Positions 43,830-55,926 of a stretch of 64,000 nucleotides of DNA are shown here, piece by piece. The position numbers were made by a program, and so were the translations under genes. Positions within the stretch are counted from its first letter, which is position 1. Each line of letters opens with the position of its first letter. Below the pieces are notes generated by a model that did not search any database, was not told the DNA's origin, and saw only the letters and a program-made list of their open reading frames with translations. This DNA comes from Cinnamomum chago (Eukaryota; Streptophyta; Magnoliopsida; Laurales; Lauraceae): assembly GCA_038049695.1 (NCBI GenBank), contig CP142461.1, forward strand, positions 23,319,001 to 23,383,000. The letters run 5' to 3'.

Positions 43830-46800
43830 TTGCCTCCAAAGACCAGGTACGGTGGCGGAGGACCATCGAAGCCCCGAAAAGCATCGTCCTTCCCGCTACC
43901 GGAGCAACCTTCATTTCCACCATTCTTGCAGCCGCAACCGTCCCAGCCGGTGCTTCCGGAACCAACCCCTGGCCTTCGTTCTGCTCTTTTTCCCTCTCCT
44001 GGACCGACCGGGGTCCCTCCCGTCAGACAGGAGCCACCAGGGATCCCACGCCAGAGGAGGTCTGGGGGAAAGTCGGGTGCCGCATACGTGGAGGGCATCG
44101 TCCAGTCGGACTCTTCATCTCGGCCCATGACTACGCGCCTCCGCCAAGATAGCCGTCGTGAGACTCCTCACCACCCTGGTGAGCGGCCACACAGGGGTCC
44201 GCAGCAGAACGCCTCCACGTCGGATCTTCAACGACGAGGCAAAACCCCTGTCAGGGCGAGATCCCGTCAGTCTCAACATCGCGCCCACGACGACGGCCAG
44301 TCTTTTCATCAAACCCATGGAGTAAGAGATGACGACCCCTTGCTCAAAGAGCTCGGTGCCCAGAACCAGGTCCTCCAGGAGAAGGAGGAGTTGATCTGTC
44401 ATCTCCAGGAGCAGCTGAAGGCGAATGAAAGGAGATCTCGTGCTCCGCCCCTCAGGCGATTGCCGAACCATCCGGGCGACCGAGATCTAAGGCAGGTCCT
44501 CAACAGCAGAAGAAGATATCGCTGCGAGGAGGAAGGTTCGAGCAGCAGTCATCTGCCTAGTGGGATCGGGGGATCGCGGCGCGAGCAAGTGTCCCCGAGA
44601 CCAAATCACCAGACAGACCTCAAGGAGTTGCTGGACCACTACGTCAAGCAGGAGGTCCAGGCCTGTTTGGCCGAGATCGGGTTCGCCCGAGACCAAACTG
44701 ATGAACGTGAAGAAGACGATCAGGGCATGTCCACCTTCTCGCAGGAGATTAAAGATTTCTCTCTCCCCGAGAGATTCAGCGTCCCGAGGTTCGTCCTCTA
44801 TGACGGGGCCTCGGACCCAGAAGCACACCTACGACATTTCAATCAGCGGATATCGGTTTGGGGGGGACGTCGGTCTCCTGAACTGTAGGGTCTTCTCGTC
44901 CAGTCTGGGCGACCTCCCACTCCAATGGTTCTGTGCGCTCCCCCCTGGGTCGGTCTCAAGCTGGCGGCAGCTCCGGAGCTCCTTTATTGGAAAGTTCCAA
45001 GCACACCACGTCATCCCGAAGACGGGCGGCAACCTCATGGCAATTCGGATGAAGGACGGCGAGAGTATCACCACTTTCGCCAGGAGATTCTGGACGATAT
45101 ACAGCCAGATCATCGACGCCAACGATGACATCGCCATCATGTGTTTCCGACGGGGCTTACTTCCCGGAAACGAGCTCCATAAGGACCTGGTCCGAAACCC
45201 TGTAGCCACGATGAAAGCACTAATGGCAAGGGTGAATCAGTACATCGAGCAGGAAGAAGACGAAGCTCACGGAAAAGAGCGATTCGGGCTCCCGCAGAAG
45301 AACCAAGCCTCTAAGAGGGAAGGGACGTTCACCGGACCGAGGTCCGATAAGAGGAGGACCGCCCGCTCTTTCTCAATCTCCTCGGACAGCAGCAAGAGAC
45401 CGAGGTTCCAGCCCCCCGAGCCAACCGGCGATCCTTACAGAGCCATCAGCGTTGTCTTCAAGGAGCCTATTTACAGAATCCTGAACAAAATCAAGGCGGA
45501 ACCTTACTTCCAGTGGCCACAGCCGATGAAGGGCGACCCGTCCATCCGAGACCGAAGCAAGAACTGCTCCTATGACAAGCAGCACGGGCACATGATCGAG
45601 GACTGCATGTCACTAAAGTCCCACCTAGAGAGGCTCGTCAAGGATGGGCACCTCCGGGAGTACATCAAGAAGGAAGAAAGGGTCAACCGAGCTCAACAGC
45701 GCGCTCCACCCAGTGATGACCAGGACAGTGACGAACCCGCAGGTATCATCAACGTCATCCACCTGGCTCCCGCTCCGGGTAAGGAAAGTGCCCAAGCTCG
45801 GTCAGAGGCTAGGAGGGCCGCCCATGGCAAGCAAGTGATGTCGGCAGAGTTGGAAAGCGCTCCAAAGAGGGCTAGGAGGGAAAAGCCCAAGATCTGGTTC
45901 TCGGACGAAGACCTGAGAGGGGTTCAGCTCCCCCACAATGACGCCCTCATCCTCACCCTGCGTCTCAACAACTATACTACAAAGCGCGTCCTTGTGGATC
46001 CAGGAAGCTCATCCGAGATCATCTATTTTAGCTGTTTCAAGCAGCTCGGCTTGACCGAGTCCGATCTGCAAGAAGCCCACGTACCTTTAGTGGGGTTCAG
46101 CGCCAAGCCAGTATACCCCAAGGGAAGGAAGTCTACATTGACAACATATCAGAGGTCCGGATAGGGGGCGCCACGAAGATGGCGGACTTCATGGTGGTGG
46201 ACGCACCGTCTCCCTACAATGTGATAATGGGGCGAAGTTGGTTGCACGCCATGGAGGCAGTACCCTCCACTCTCCATCAAAAATTCAAGTTCCCATTAGA
46301 AAAGCCTGGTGGGTTGGTCGAGATAGTAACCGTATGGGGAAATCAGCAGATGGCCAGAGAATGCCTCATAGCCGTAACACCTGGAGAGGGGGAGCCGAAA
46401 CAAGTGCATATGGCCGAACTCGAAGCTGAGATTGAGGATGTCGGGCGGACAGCGGGGCAGAAAAGCATAGAAGAACTCACCGAGGTTAGAATCAGTCCCG
46501 AGGGCCCCGAGCGCTACTTCCTGCTGGGTAGCCAGCTCCCCAACACTAAGAGGGCCAAACTGCTAGACTTCCTACTTCTGAATAAGGATGTCTTCGCCTG
46601 GACTCCATATGAGATGCCCGGAATTGACCCCGAGGTCATGTGTCACAAGCTGAATGTGGATTCCGGTCATAAGCCCATTATGCAGAAAGCTCACAAGACA
46701 GGGGTCCCGCAAACAGAAGCAGTGATCGAAGAGGTGGAGAAGCTCCTCGAGGCTGGGGCGATCCGCGAAGTACACTATCCCAAGTGGCTAGCCAACACGG

Positions 46801-49549
46801 TGGTAATAAAAAAGAAGAATGGCAAGTGGAGGGTCTGCGTGGACTTCACCGACCTCAACAAAGCCTGCCCCAAGGACAGCTTCCCCCTGCCCAAGATCGA
46901 CCAAATGATCGACGCCACCTCGGGACATGACAGAATGAGCTTCTTAGACGCGTACCGAGGTTACCATCAGATCCCACTGCAGAGACCTGATGAGGAAAAA
47001 ACTGCATTCATAACACCTCGAGGCATCTACTGTTACAAGGTGATGCCCTTTGGCCTGAAGAATGCCGGGGCAACATATCAGAGGCTGGTCACAAAGATGT
47101 TTCAGAACCAGCTCGGGAAGACGATGGAAGTCTACATTGACGACATGGTAGTCAAGTCCAAGGAGTCGCAGGACCACCTGACGGACCTACGCCAAACATT
47201 TGCCATCCTCAGAAAGTTCCAGCTCAAACTGAATGCTTCCAAGTGTGCATTTGGCGTCGGTTCTGGCAAGTTCCTGGGCAGCCTGGTGACCAAAAGAGGG
47301 ATTGAGGCCAATCCCGAGCAGATTGCAGTCATCTAGTCAATTCAGAGTCCGACCTCAGCCAAGCAGGTCCAGAGGCTCACCGGAATGGCTGTTGCGCTCA
47401 ATCGCTTCATCAACCGAGCCTCGGACAAGTGCCGCCCATTCTTCCAGCTCCTGAAAAAGTGCTCCAAGTTCCAATGGACTCCAGAGTGTGATCAAGCTCT
47501 GGGGAAACTCAAAGAGTATCTCTCTTCGCCATTACTATTGTCCACTCCGTCGCAAGGCGATCTTCTCTACCTCTACCTCGCAGTCTCGGACCATGCAGTG
47601 AGCTCGGTGTTAGTCCAAGAGAACGACAAGCAGCAACACCCCATCTACTACAACAGCAAAACCCTGCTCGACGCCGAGACCAGGTATCTGCCACTCGAAA
47701 AGCTAGCACTAGCACTCATCAGCGCCTTTCGCAAGCTCTCCCATTACTTCCAGACATACACGGTGATGGTTGTCACGAAATACCCACTCAAGTCCCTTTT
47801 TCGAAAGGCGGACTTTTCTGGCCGAATCTCCAAATGGGTCGTCGAACTGGGGCAATTCGATATCAATATCAACCCAGAACGGCAATCAAAGCGCAGGTCC
47901 TAGCAGACTTCATCGTCGAGTTCACCTCTCCTAGTTCGGCACCGACCTCGCTCGATACCGAACTAGGGGACTCCAAGGGCAATGATAAGGCTGAAATCGA
48001 GGTCGTGGAAGACCAGTCCTAGAAAAATTTCCTTGAGTCAGCCTGGAAAGTCTTCGTCGACGGTTCTGCGACTTCCAGAAGGGTTGGCGCCGGCATAGTC
48101 CTCCAAACCCCAGAAGGACTGGTCAAAGAGCAAGCACTGACCATTGATTTCAAAGCATCAAACAATGAAGCGGAATATGAAGCACTGATCGTGGGTCTTG
48201 ACAGCGCAAAGATACTGGGGGCACGTCGGCTTGTAGTCTTCAGCGACTCCCAGTTGGTGACGAACCAGCTGAGCGGAGATTATCAAGCCCGAAACGAAAG
48301 AATGGCGGCCTACCTAGCCCACACCAGGCAACTCCTTTCCCAGTTTGAAAAAGTTGAAGTCAGGCAGATCGGCAGGGAATCCAATTGCCACGCAGACGCC
48401 CTAGCCAACTTGGCCTCGGCCGTAGAGGCAGGGAAAAGAAGAACGGTCGATGTGGGGACATTGAAAAGACCGAGCATAGAACTCCTTCCAATTCGGCAAG
48501 TCTTGTGCACTGATCTCGGCCCGAGCTGGATGGACCCGATCATGACATTCCTAAAAGAGGATAAGCTCCCCGAGGACAGGAATGAAGCTCATAAGGTCAG
48601 GGTGAAAGCGGCTCATTTTTTGCTATCCCCAGAGGAAAAACTCTACAGAAAATCCTACTCAGGACCATATCTTCAATGCGTTCACCCAAGCAAGGTGGAA
48701 GACTTCCTCTTTGAAATTCACGAAGGAATCTGTGGAAGTCACATCGGAGGAAGATCACTGGCGTACAAAGCTATTAGCCAGGGCTATTGGTGGCCCTACA
48801 TGCAGAAAGATGCCCAGCTATACGCCAGAAAGTGTGAAAAATGTCAGAAGTTCTCCCATTCCCTGCATCAGCCAGCTCGGGACCTGAGTCCCCTCTCCAG
48901 TCCGTGGCCCTTCGCTCAGTGGAGGCTGGACATCGTGGGACCTCTTCACCGCACTCCAAGGAACAAAAGGTAGTTGATGGTGGGCACTGATTACTTCACA
49001 AAATGGATAGAGGCAGAGGCCTTGTCCTCCATCACCGAGCACGACACGAAGAATTTTGTGTGGAAAAACATCGTCACAAGGTTCGGGATCCCCAGAGCTC
49101 TGGTCTCGGATAACGGGACCCAGTTCGATTCAAAACTCTTCAGAAATTTCTCCTGGAGCACGGTATTAGGAACCTTTATGCGACTCTGGCCTACCTACAG
49201 AGCAACGGGCAAGCAGAGATCTCAAACAAGGTGATGCTGGACGGACTCAAAAAGAGGCTTGACAAAGCTAAGGGCAGATGGGTGGAACAATTGCCGAGTG
49301 TCCTTTGGGCATACAGGACCACCCCGAGGCGATCCATTTCGGTGACTCCTTTTTCACTGGCCTATGGGATGGAGGTCGTGATCCCTCTCGAGGTCGGCCT
49401 CCCGACATTGAGGACGAACCTCTTCGATCAAGGGCAGAACGAAATCAACCTTGCCAGAGAGCTCGACCTAGCCGAGGAACGAAGGGAAGCGGCATCCGTG
49501 CGTCTGGCCTCCTATCAGCAGCAGCTGTCCAGAGGATACAATCAGAGGC
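43830..49549 (+). pseudogene. gag-pol: Gag-Pol of element B, multiply disabled
   Basis: Homologous to the element A polyprotein along most of its length, including the gag core, CSYDKQHGH zinc motif, protease DPGSS, RT YIDDM, both RNase H regions, and integrase. Lesions seen: start codon changed to TTG (43830); an extra G in the run at 44860-44866; a foreign 26-base patch at about 46128-46153 that shifts the frame; stop at 47334-47336; one-base loss near 47868; TAG for TGG at 48020-48022 and 48971-48973; one-base loss near 49155; and a deletion at 49549 that removes the last ~110 residues of the integrase C-terminus and joins the frame to 3' repeat sequence. It cannot make a functional polyprotein. 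Confidence 0.93.
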
Positions 49550-50061
49550 CCTCTTTGAGTTCGGTCAGAGGGCCAACTCCCCAAGGCTCCGGCTCCCGCG
49601 CCAGCCTCCTTGAAACCGACTACAGGGCCAGAACTCTGCTCCTCACCGTAATCTCAAACGACAGGCCATCCCCTCAGGACATAAAAAGGGCCAAATATCT
49701 GAAGTCGAGGAACTCGGCCTGCCTGTGAGCTCAGCCCAGACCCCTCGGGTCATCTAAGGGCTCGGCCCTGGCTCTCCAACAAGAAGGCCGCATCTCGGGG
49801 TGTAGTACAAACTAACTATAGTCTCTTCTTAAGATTCAGCCCTTAGGAGCGTTTCATCGAAGCCTAGCTATCGACCAAAAGGCGACGAGGCCTGCCATCA
49901 CCCAGTCTAGTGAACTCACCGACCTGCGCCACTTAAAAGGTTGATTAAAGTCTGATTTCATTGCCAACCTCAACCAATTGCAAGTTTTGGTCATTAGGAT
50001 ATCCACATACCATCGAAAGAGGAAAGAAATAAGAAAGCAGCTGGAGATTTAAAAAGAAAAT
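49550..50061. other. Element B 3' spacer
   Basis: Begins with about one and a half collapsed copies of the repeat seen in element A (GAGTTCGGTC, AGGGCCAACTCC, AAGGCTCCGGCTC). The rest is non-coding and leads to the stop of the antisense gene. Confidence 0.55.
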
Positions 50062-52646
50062 TCATTTTTCATTGATAGAAGAATGGTTACAGAGCTTTGT
50101 ACATTTCAAAAAAAATACATCAAGAAAAAGAAAATCATATTGCTTCTCGGGCGCCGCATCTTTATTCAACTCCTGAGCATCGGACGAGGCCGGAGCGTCA
50201 GATGGAGGAGCCGTAGGGGGAGCCTGGGCAGTTTCGACCTCGGCGGGGATCGAAGGCCGAGGAGGTACGCCTGGGACTTCTGTAGGGGCCTCAGGAGGAT
50301 TGGAGCCATGCTCTGACTCTGAACTCGGCACTGCAGGTTGGAACTGGGGAAGGTTCGCGAATATGGGGTCGTCCTCAGCAACCCCGTACTTGCGAAGGGC
50401 CTCCTTGCACCCCATCTCAAACAGCACCGGGCTCAGATCCATGATTTGAGCCACGTACTCCTCCGACGCCCAGTCCACCCCATCTTGGTAAGCTTTTGCA
50501 ACTTGGGCTCGCAGGGTGGACTCGACATCGGCCCTCTCTTTCCTGGAAGCCTCGAGCTCGGCCTCCTTCCCAGTCAATTCATTTTGCTTATGGGCGAGCT
50601 CGGCCTCCCTATTGGCGAGCTCGGCCTCCTTCCCAGTCAATTCATTTTGCTTATGGGCGAGCTCGGCCTCCCTATTGGCGAGCTCGGCCTCCTTCCCAGT
50701 CAATTCATTTTGCTTATGGGCGAGCTCGGCCTCCCTATTGGCGAGCTCGGCCCCCTTCTGGGCAAGCTCGGCCTCCAGTTGGACCACCCTCCTCGCCTTG
50801 TCATCGACGGCGCCCCTCAAATTTTTATTTTCGCCCCGCAACTTAATGAACTCGGTCTTCACCGCCTGTTGTTCCATTGCGTATTGGGCGAGCTTCTCCT
50901 CTGACTTCTTTATTTCCGTCGTGCTCGCCTCCAGCGCAGCCCCCATCTTCTTCTTCTCCTTCTCCATCTCGACGATCTGGCCAGTTGTTTCTACCCACCT
51001 CTCCATTACTACTTGAAGCCTCTGTACATTCTGCAAAAAGATAAAATTGGTAAGGAAATCGAATCAGGCAACCGAGAGGCAGAAATTCAGCAGAAGGAGG
51101 GAAAATCACCTCAAGCGACGCCCTCATCGTCTGATGAAGCAGACCCATCGTCCCAGCCTTCCTATGCCTCTCCATGTCCATAGGGAGGGTACATCCCCGA
51201 GCAAGGGCCACAACCGACTCCCAGTTGTTCCCCAGCCGCTCCCCCATGGTCATGGGCTGGTTAGGATTGAGGTCGAAGTTTGGCCTCCAAGGCGCCGGCG
51301 TAGAAAGTCGGGCCTGCGGCTTCGCTTCCGGGAGTCTCTCCTCCTCGCCCCCTACACGAGGCCTCTTCTCGAGAGGGGCCCCCTCGCCCTCCTTTCCGGC
51401 ACCCGCGGTTCTGGCCCGGGCATCCTTTGGTGGCGGAGGCGGCGGAGCCTCCTTCTCGGCCTCCACCACCCGCGGCCTGCTGTCCTTAAGCGGGCGAGGC
51501 TCCTTAGGCAGCCGGATGTCCTTGGGGGACTCCACCGACCTCCCCTTCTTGGCTTTGGCGGAGGAGGCCCCTGCTGCTCCCGACGAGCCGGAGGAAGCGG
51601 CTGCTGCGGAGCCCAGGGAGGCGCCTGACCCGCTGGGGGCACGCTTGGAGGCGGGGGGAGCTCGGCCCGCGAAGATCATAGCCCCCAAGTTCTTCAAGGG
51701 AGGGCGTTGTCCGTCCATCTCCTCTTCTTCTTCTTCTTCTTCTTGGTCTCGGGAGGAGGGGCTATCAGCAATGAGGATCGGGCCTTGAGGCTCTGAGGCC
51801 TGACCGCTGGTCTCGGCAAGCGCTAGTACAATCTCCCCTATCGGCTGAAGGGGGACCTCGGCAGTCTTCCTAGTGTAAGACTGGTACCGCGGCTTGTACC
51901 CGAGCAGAGAGAAGGCAGCTCGGTCGTTGTGACCGTGGTAGCGATGGATCTTCTCTAACCACGCGTCGTTTCTTTTCCACTTGTTGAAGCTGGCCTCTCT
52001 CCTCCTTTTCTGAATACCTGCGCAGAAAATAACAAGGGCGTCAGCTCGGCATGACGATGAGCAAAGGCAACACGAGCAAAACCTAGAGGGACAGATGTTT
52101 ACTGGGAGGGGTCCCAGGTCTCCGTGGGACCTGGATTCTCCGCTCCTCTTCGGTCTCGGTGCCCTTGAACTCCCAGTTCCCCGAGACCACGATCCGATCA
52201 TCCCCGGCATATTTACTCAAATCTTCTAGGGCGTTCACCAGGGGCCGACGCCTGGCCTTCACCCGGAGGTAATAAGAATCCTCACCCCGTGCGGCTTTAC
52301 AAATGCCATAGACATCTTCTATGTCATGTACCCCGAGGTTGATGTCAAGGATCCAATTTAGCTCCGCCACGCCCATCACAATCTTGAAACCATTGGGCAT
52401 CAGCTGAAAGGGGCAGATGTGTCACGCATTCAGGCAAGACCGGAGAAGCGGATGGATGGGGAACCTGACCCCGCCTTCGCACACCGACAGCAGGGGGAAA
52501 GGCATCCAGTTCTTGTACCAGGAAAGGCCATCGGGAAGGCCCCCGAGGTCGTCGGGTTTCACCAGGACGTCATCCGGGATCTTAAAAAACGCCCTAAAAG
52601 CCTCCAGGGCTGCAGGACCCTCTAACCAGTGGCTATAAATCCCCAT
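50062..52646 (-). pseudogene. Antisense accessory gene of element B, three exons, one premature stop
   Basis: Minus-strand exons 52646-52103 (544 bases, the same length as in element A), 52017-51110 (908 bases against 902) and 51030-50062, with GTAAAC/CGCAG and GTGATT/TGCAG borders at the same places as in element A. Exon 1 has MGIYSHWLEGPAALEAF and FPIHPLLRSC of the gypsy-type 'transposase' domain. A TGA replaces the conserved Trp codon at 52424-52422, truncating it there. Exons 2 and 3 are open: basic start IQKRRREASFNKWKRNDAWL, disordered Pro/Ser middle, then a coiled coil with three tandem 21-residue repeats. The tail differs from element A. Apart from the single stop it is much better preserved than gag-pol in the same element. 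Confidence 0.8.
50561..50749 (-). repeat. Three exact 63-bp repeats inside the coiled-coil exon
   Basis: Units start at 50561, 50624 and 50687. On the minus strand each encodes a 21-residue block made of LANREAELAHKQNELTGKEA plus Glu. Element A has no such triplication, so the coiled coil was lengthened in B in whole heptads (21 = 3 x 7). Confidence 0.95.
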
Positions 52647-52955
52647 TTTTTGGAAGGCTAAGGGGCAGGTGACTAGAAGCGAAAAACTGGAAAAACCCTA
52701 AAGGACCTAAACCTTCTGAAAACGAAGAGAAAAAGAAGCACGAAGAAGAAGCAAGGACAGAGAATGGAACTCACAGAAAGGGCGTGGAGGATTGCAGAAG
52801 ACGAGAAGGCAAGGAGTAGGAAGCAGAGGAAGAAGAGTCTCCGAGTTCGATGGTCCTCTGACTTGGGCGGGGTTGCAGCAAGATGTTCTTCTTCAGCAAA
52901 GATCTCCTTCAGACAAAAGCTAGGGTAAGGGAAGAAAGGAGAGGGGCGCCCCCAT

Positions 52956-52964
52956 CTTATAGAG
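52956..52964 (-). promoter_or_regulatory. TATA-like box for the antisense gene of element B
   Basis: CTCTATAAG on the minus strand about 310 bases upstream of the proposed ATG at 52646, at the position matching the element A box. Confidence 0.5.
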
Positions 52965-53292
52965 GGACGCCCTCCTTAATTCTCGCGCACGCGAAGCGTC
53001 TCTTCGCACTCGCCACGCGTCCCTTCGATCCCGGCGAACGGCCAGACGGAGGACTCCACGTGGCAGCGACGGTTCGTCTCTAGCCATGCCTCTGGTACGA
53101 CATTTATCACCTCGGACAAACGGGACGGCACCCCAAGTGCCCACCATAGCAGAGCATTTATGATGCCTATGTATTGCCTGGGCAAACGAAGAGGCGTCAT
53201 GATGAGAATCTCAAAAGCTAGATACGATAAGACCGGGCCAGCCCATCCGTCCAATCGCTAGCTCCCGACCTCGGGAAGACCAAAAGGTCGAG

Positions 53293-53306
53293 AGCTAGGG
53301 GGCAAT
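53293..53306 (+). promoter_or_regulatory. Polypurine tract of element B
   Basis: AGCTAGGGGGCAAT directly before the 3' LTR, identical to that of element A. Confidence 0.75.
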
Positions 53307-53976
53307 TGTGTGGGGGCATTCCGTAATCACAGGCTTGGGTAGGACCGCTCCTCAAGCTCGAGGGTATCTCCAATCTCGGTGTCCTCCAAGCTCGGATGAG
53401 GCACCATCTCGGGCACGCATGGGGTCGACTCGGTTGCCACGTTCATTAGCGTCCACCTCGGTCTCGGCCTTAAGCTTGATCTCGGTCTCCTGTCATTCAA
53501 CCATAAATGCGCTGCCGTGACGGAAACGACGAACTAACAGGCAGAGTGGGCGCCGGACCTAGATAAGGGGCACGCCTTATCTTAGGGTCATGTCCGTAGG
53601 CATGAGATGATGGTCCGATGGGACATTTCTTTTTCACCTACCCCCACTCAGGATATAAGAAGTACACTCTGATAGGACTTCCGTCCCCTCATGAGGGCAG
53701 TCCAATGATGACTTTCACGTCTATATATTGCATGAAGGGAAACCATGTGAGGTACGCATAATCTCTCCCTCCCAAAGCTCTCTTCCTCTATTCCCTTCAG
53801 TTCTCATACTGACTTAAACATCGGAGTGCCTTCGGCTACATACAGCCAGGGGCTCTTACCGTTTTTCTTCCTTTCAGGTTATCGGAGGCTCGATCATTTC
53901 CCCTTATCTTCCCAAGATCTCCAAATCAAGAGCTCAATCCTCTAATAATCAAGTCCGTAATTTTTAGGCACTTACA
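53307..53976 (+). repeat. 3' LTR of element B
   Basis: 670 bp. Relative to the 5' LTR it lacks 12 bp between two ATAAATGC words (a short-direct-repeat deletion), has one extra A, and about 14 substitutions, mostly transitions. Confidence 0.93.
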
Positions 53977-53979
53977 AAA

Positions 53980-54012
53980 GGTACTGCATGTGAATAATAC
54001 ACATGCAGTACC
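53980..54012. repeat. Perfect 13-bp inverted repeat (hairpin) abutting element B
   Basis: GGTACTGCATGTG (53980-53992), loop AATAATA, CACATGCAGTACC (54000-54012). It overlaps the right target duplication of element B. Confidence 0.85.
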
Positions 54013-55827
54013 AATGGAGTGGGTTTCATTGGAGATAAGACAACCACTTGTTAGAATTTTATCTATCCCTTTGTGGGTCCTATGGTGAATGAATGAACTA
54101 CATCTTCATAATACTCCTATAAAAGGGTAAATTAAATCACAACCTTCCAGCTAACAAATATTAATCTCCAAACTCTCAAACCCTCGGTCCCGTAATGGAG
54201 GGATGGTTAGATTATATTCCAATGAACAATTGTGAACTTTCATGGACAGTGGCTGTGAAAATTATACAGGGCGAAATGGTCATACACGTCCAATTGGTGG
54301 GTCATTGTCAGTAACCATTCACTTCCTAAGAGATTAAACCAATGATTCCATTTCTGGGTCACCACCCAAATGAACAATCCACACAAAAAACAACACCCCA
54401 CATTACAGGCGTCCGTTTTAATGCAGAAAAAAAAACTGATACCTTAACTGCATTGCATTTCTGGGCAATGCTCGCTCCTAATCAAAGGTACTAGCTTTCG
54501 GAAATTTTTGAACAGATAACAAGTAATCAAATCAAAGGCAACCAATTTGAAAACCAAAACCAAAAAATACAAAAGCAAATCCCCAAATCATGAAAGAAAA
54601 AAATGCACATAAACTCAGAGAGACAGAGAGAGAACCTGGAAGAAGAAGCAAAGAGCTGCAGCTGCTTTTTAGGGCTTCGGAAGAGCAAAGAAGAATGGCA
54701 GAGAGCTTGCAGATATGTATATCTTGGAGGATTTTTGGGTTTTCTGGTGGTCATACTGGGCCGAGCCAAGACGAAGCCCAGCTCCAAGGGTAGAAGGGAC
54801 ATATTTGGCTCAGGTTGGGCTGACAGGTAACAGGCAAGGGCCCAACACCGACCTGACCTATTCATTAATTGCGAGCATGCAGATATTCTTTTGGACTCTG
54901 GTTGGAGCCTTTTAAGGGTAGGGGTGTCATGAACACTAGGATTAATTTGCTAGGAAGGATGGCAATGTATCTGGCTAATTAACTGGAGACCAGCTGCATC
55001 AATTTGGGTGGAAATGGGTTTATAAATTTTTAATCGAGTTGGATCAAATTAATTAGATCGGTTTGTGTGACCATCCTCTTCAATTCATCTTTCTCCCTCC
55101 AATTCTGTCATTGTTGGAGTGCTGGATCATCTAACCATAGTGCCATGTGTTCCATCAATGTGGGACCCACAGACTTATGAATAATAGCTAGACGACTGTC
55201 AATAATGTGCATGTCAATTTAGGAGAGGCTTGTGAGTATTGAAGAATTATGATTAATAGCTAGATGACTGTCAATAATGTGCATGTCATTTTCAGATTCC
55301 CTACTTCCACTCCCAAACAAGGAAACATGACTGAGTTCTCAACTCATGGATGGGTCTTTTTTTGCTTTCCCCTTTGTGTTTTTTTTTTTTTTAATATAAT
55401 CTCTATCCAAAGTGGGGGAAATGATTGAGTCCACAAACCCAATTTGAAAGGCTGATTCAAAGTCGTCATACAGTGACTGCATTTGGTACAGCACCTGAAG
55501 ATAGATGTTTATGGTTTACATGTTTTCTTTTTTCAGCTTCTGTTTTTTCTTTAATGGTATAACATCAGCACACATGCTGCTATTATTCTTTAGGGACATT
55601 TACTAAAAAAATTTCTTTAAATAAGGTAACCACCGTTAAGACCCCTAAATTGTTATAATATCAGGCAAGGACCTCCCCCCAAAATCTACACTTTTTTTTT
55701 TACCATTTTACCCTTTTCTTAACTTTAGCCAACGAGACACAATCGCAATTGCCAATTTTATGTTGTTTTTAGATCTGAAGTCCAGTTCGAAGTTGAGCCC
55801 TAAAATTACTACTAATTTGGGGTTTTG
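54013..55827. other. Intergenic region, possible 5' leader of an unseen minus-strand gene
   Basis: AT-rich. Around 54620-54700 the minus strand has a CCGAAGCCCTAAAAAGCAGC stretch and a TTCTTCCAG/GTTCTCTCTC junction like the non-coding first exon of a plant gene, but no coding exon follows. A 45-bp segment (GAATTATGATTAATAGC-like, then TAGATGACTGTCAATAATGT) is present twice at about 55180-55290. Otherwise nothing is recognised. Confidence 0.35.
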
Positions 55828-55926
55828 ATGGAGCGCGGAAAGGGACGAAGAGGGTATGCGTGGGCGATCTCTGCAGGACTAAATGCCGCTCTTGCTGCCA
55901 TCTCTGCTAAGTTCTTCTCTTCTCAG
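55828..55926 (+). CDS. First exon of a small EamA/TMEM42-like membrane protein
   Basis: ATG at 55828, then 33 codons to a CTTCTCAG/GTCTCT donor. The peptide has a basic start (MERGKGRRGYAW) followed by ISAGLNAALAAISAKFF-SSQ, the conserved N-terminal membrane segment of plant TMEM42-like proteins of the EamA/drug-metabolite transporter type. In relatives the next exon starts with the second membrane helix (VRYG...); I could not find it up to 58131, and MULE and repeat sequence follows, so later exons are missing, far away or outside. The upstream leader (GAGCCCTAAAATTAC...) looks normal. Function is inferred from similarity only. Confidence 0.65.

Larger units (their letters stand above)
43098..53976 (+). 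mobile_element. Element B: full-length but degenerate Tat-lineage Ty3/gypsy retrotransposon (10,879 bp)
   Basis: LTRs at 43098-43778 (681 bp) and 53307-53976 (670 bp). Target duplication is GAAGG (43093-43097) against AAAGG (53977-53981), one mismatch. It has the same layout as element A: primer site, gag-pol, short 3' repeat region, antisense gene, TATA box, polypurine tract. I count about 14 LTR substitutions (about 2%) plus a 12-bp and a 1-bp indel, so it is several times older than element A. Its gag-pol is broken in many places. The insertion is inside or beside the CACTA element. Confidence 0.93.

Noticed and set aside
54527..54915. Open frames on both strands near a leader-like sequence
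   Set aside because: No homology recognised and mutually overlapping; more likely an untranslated leader of a gene not in view.
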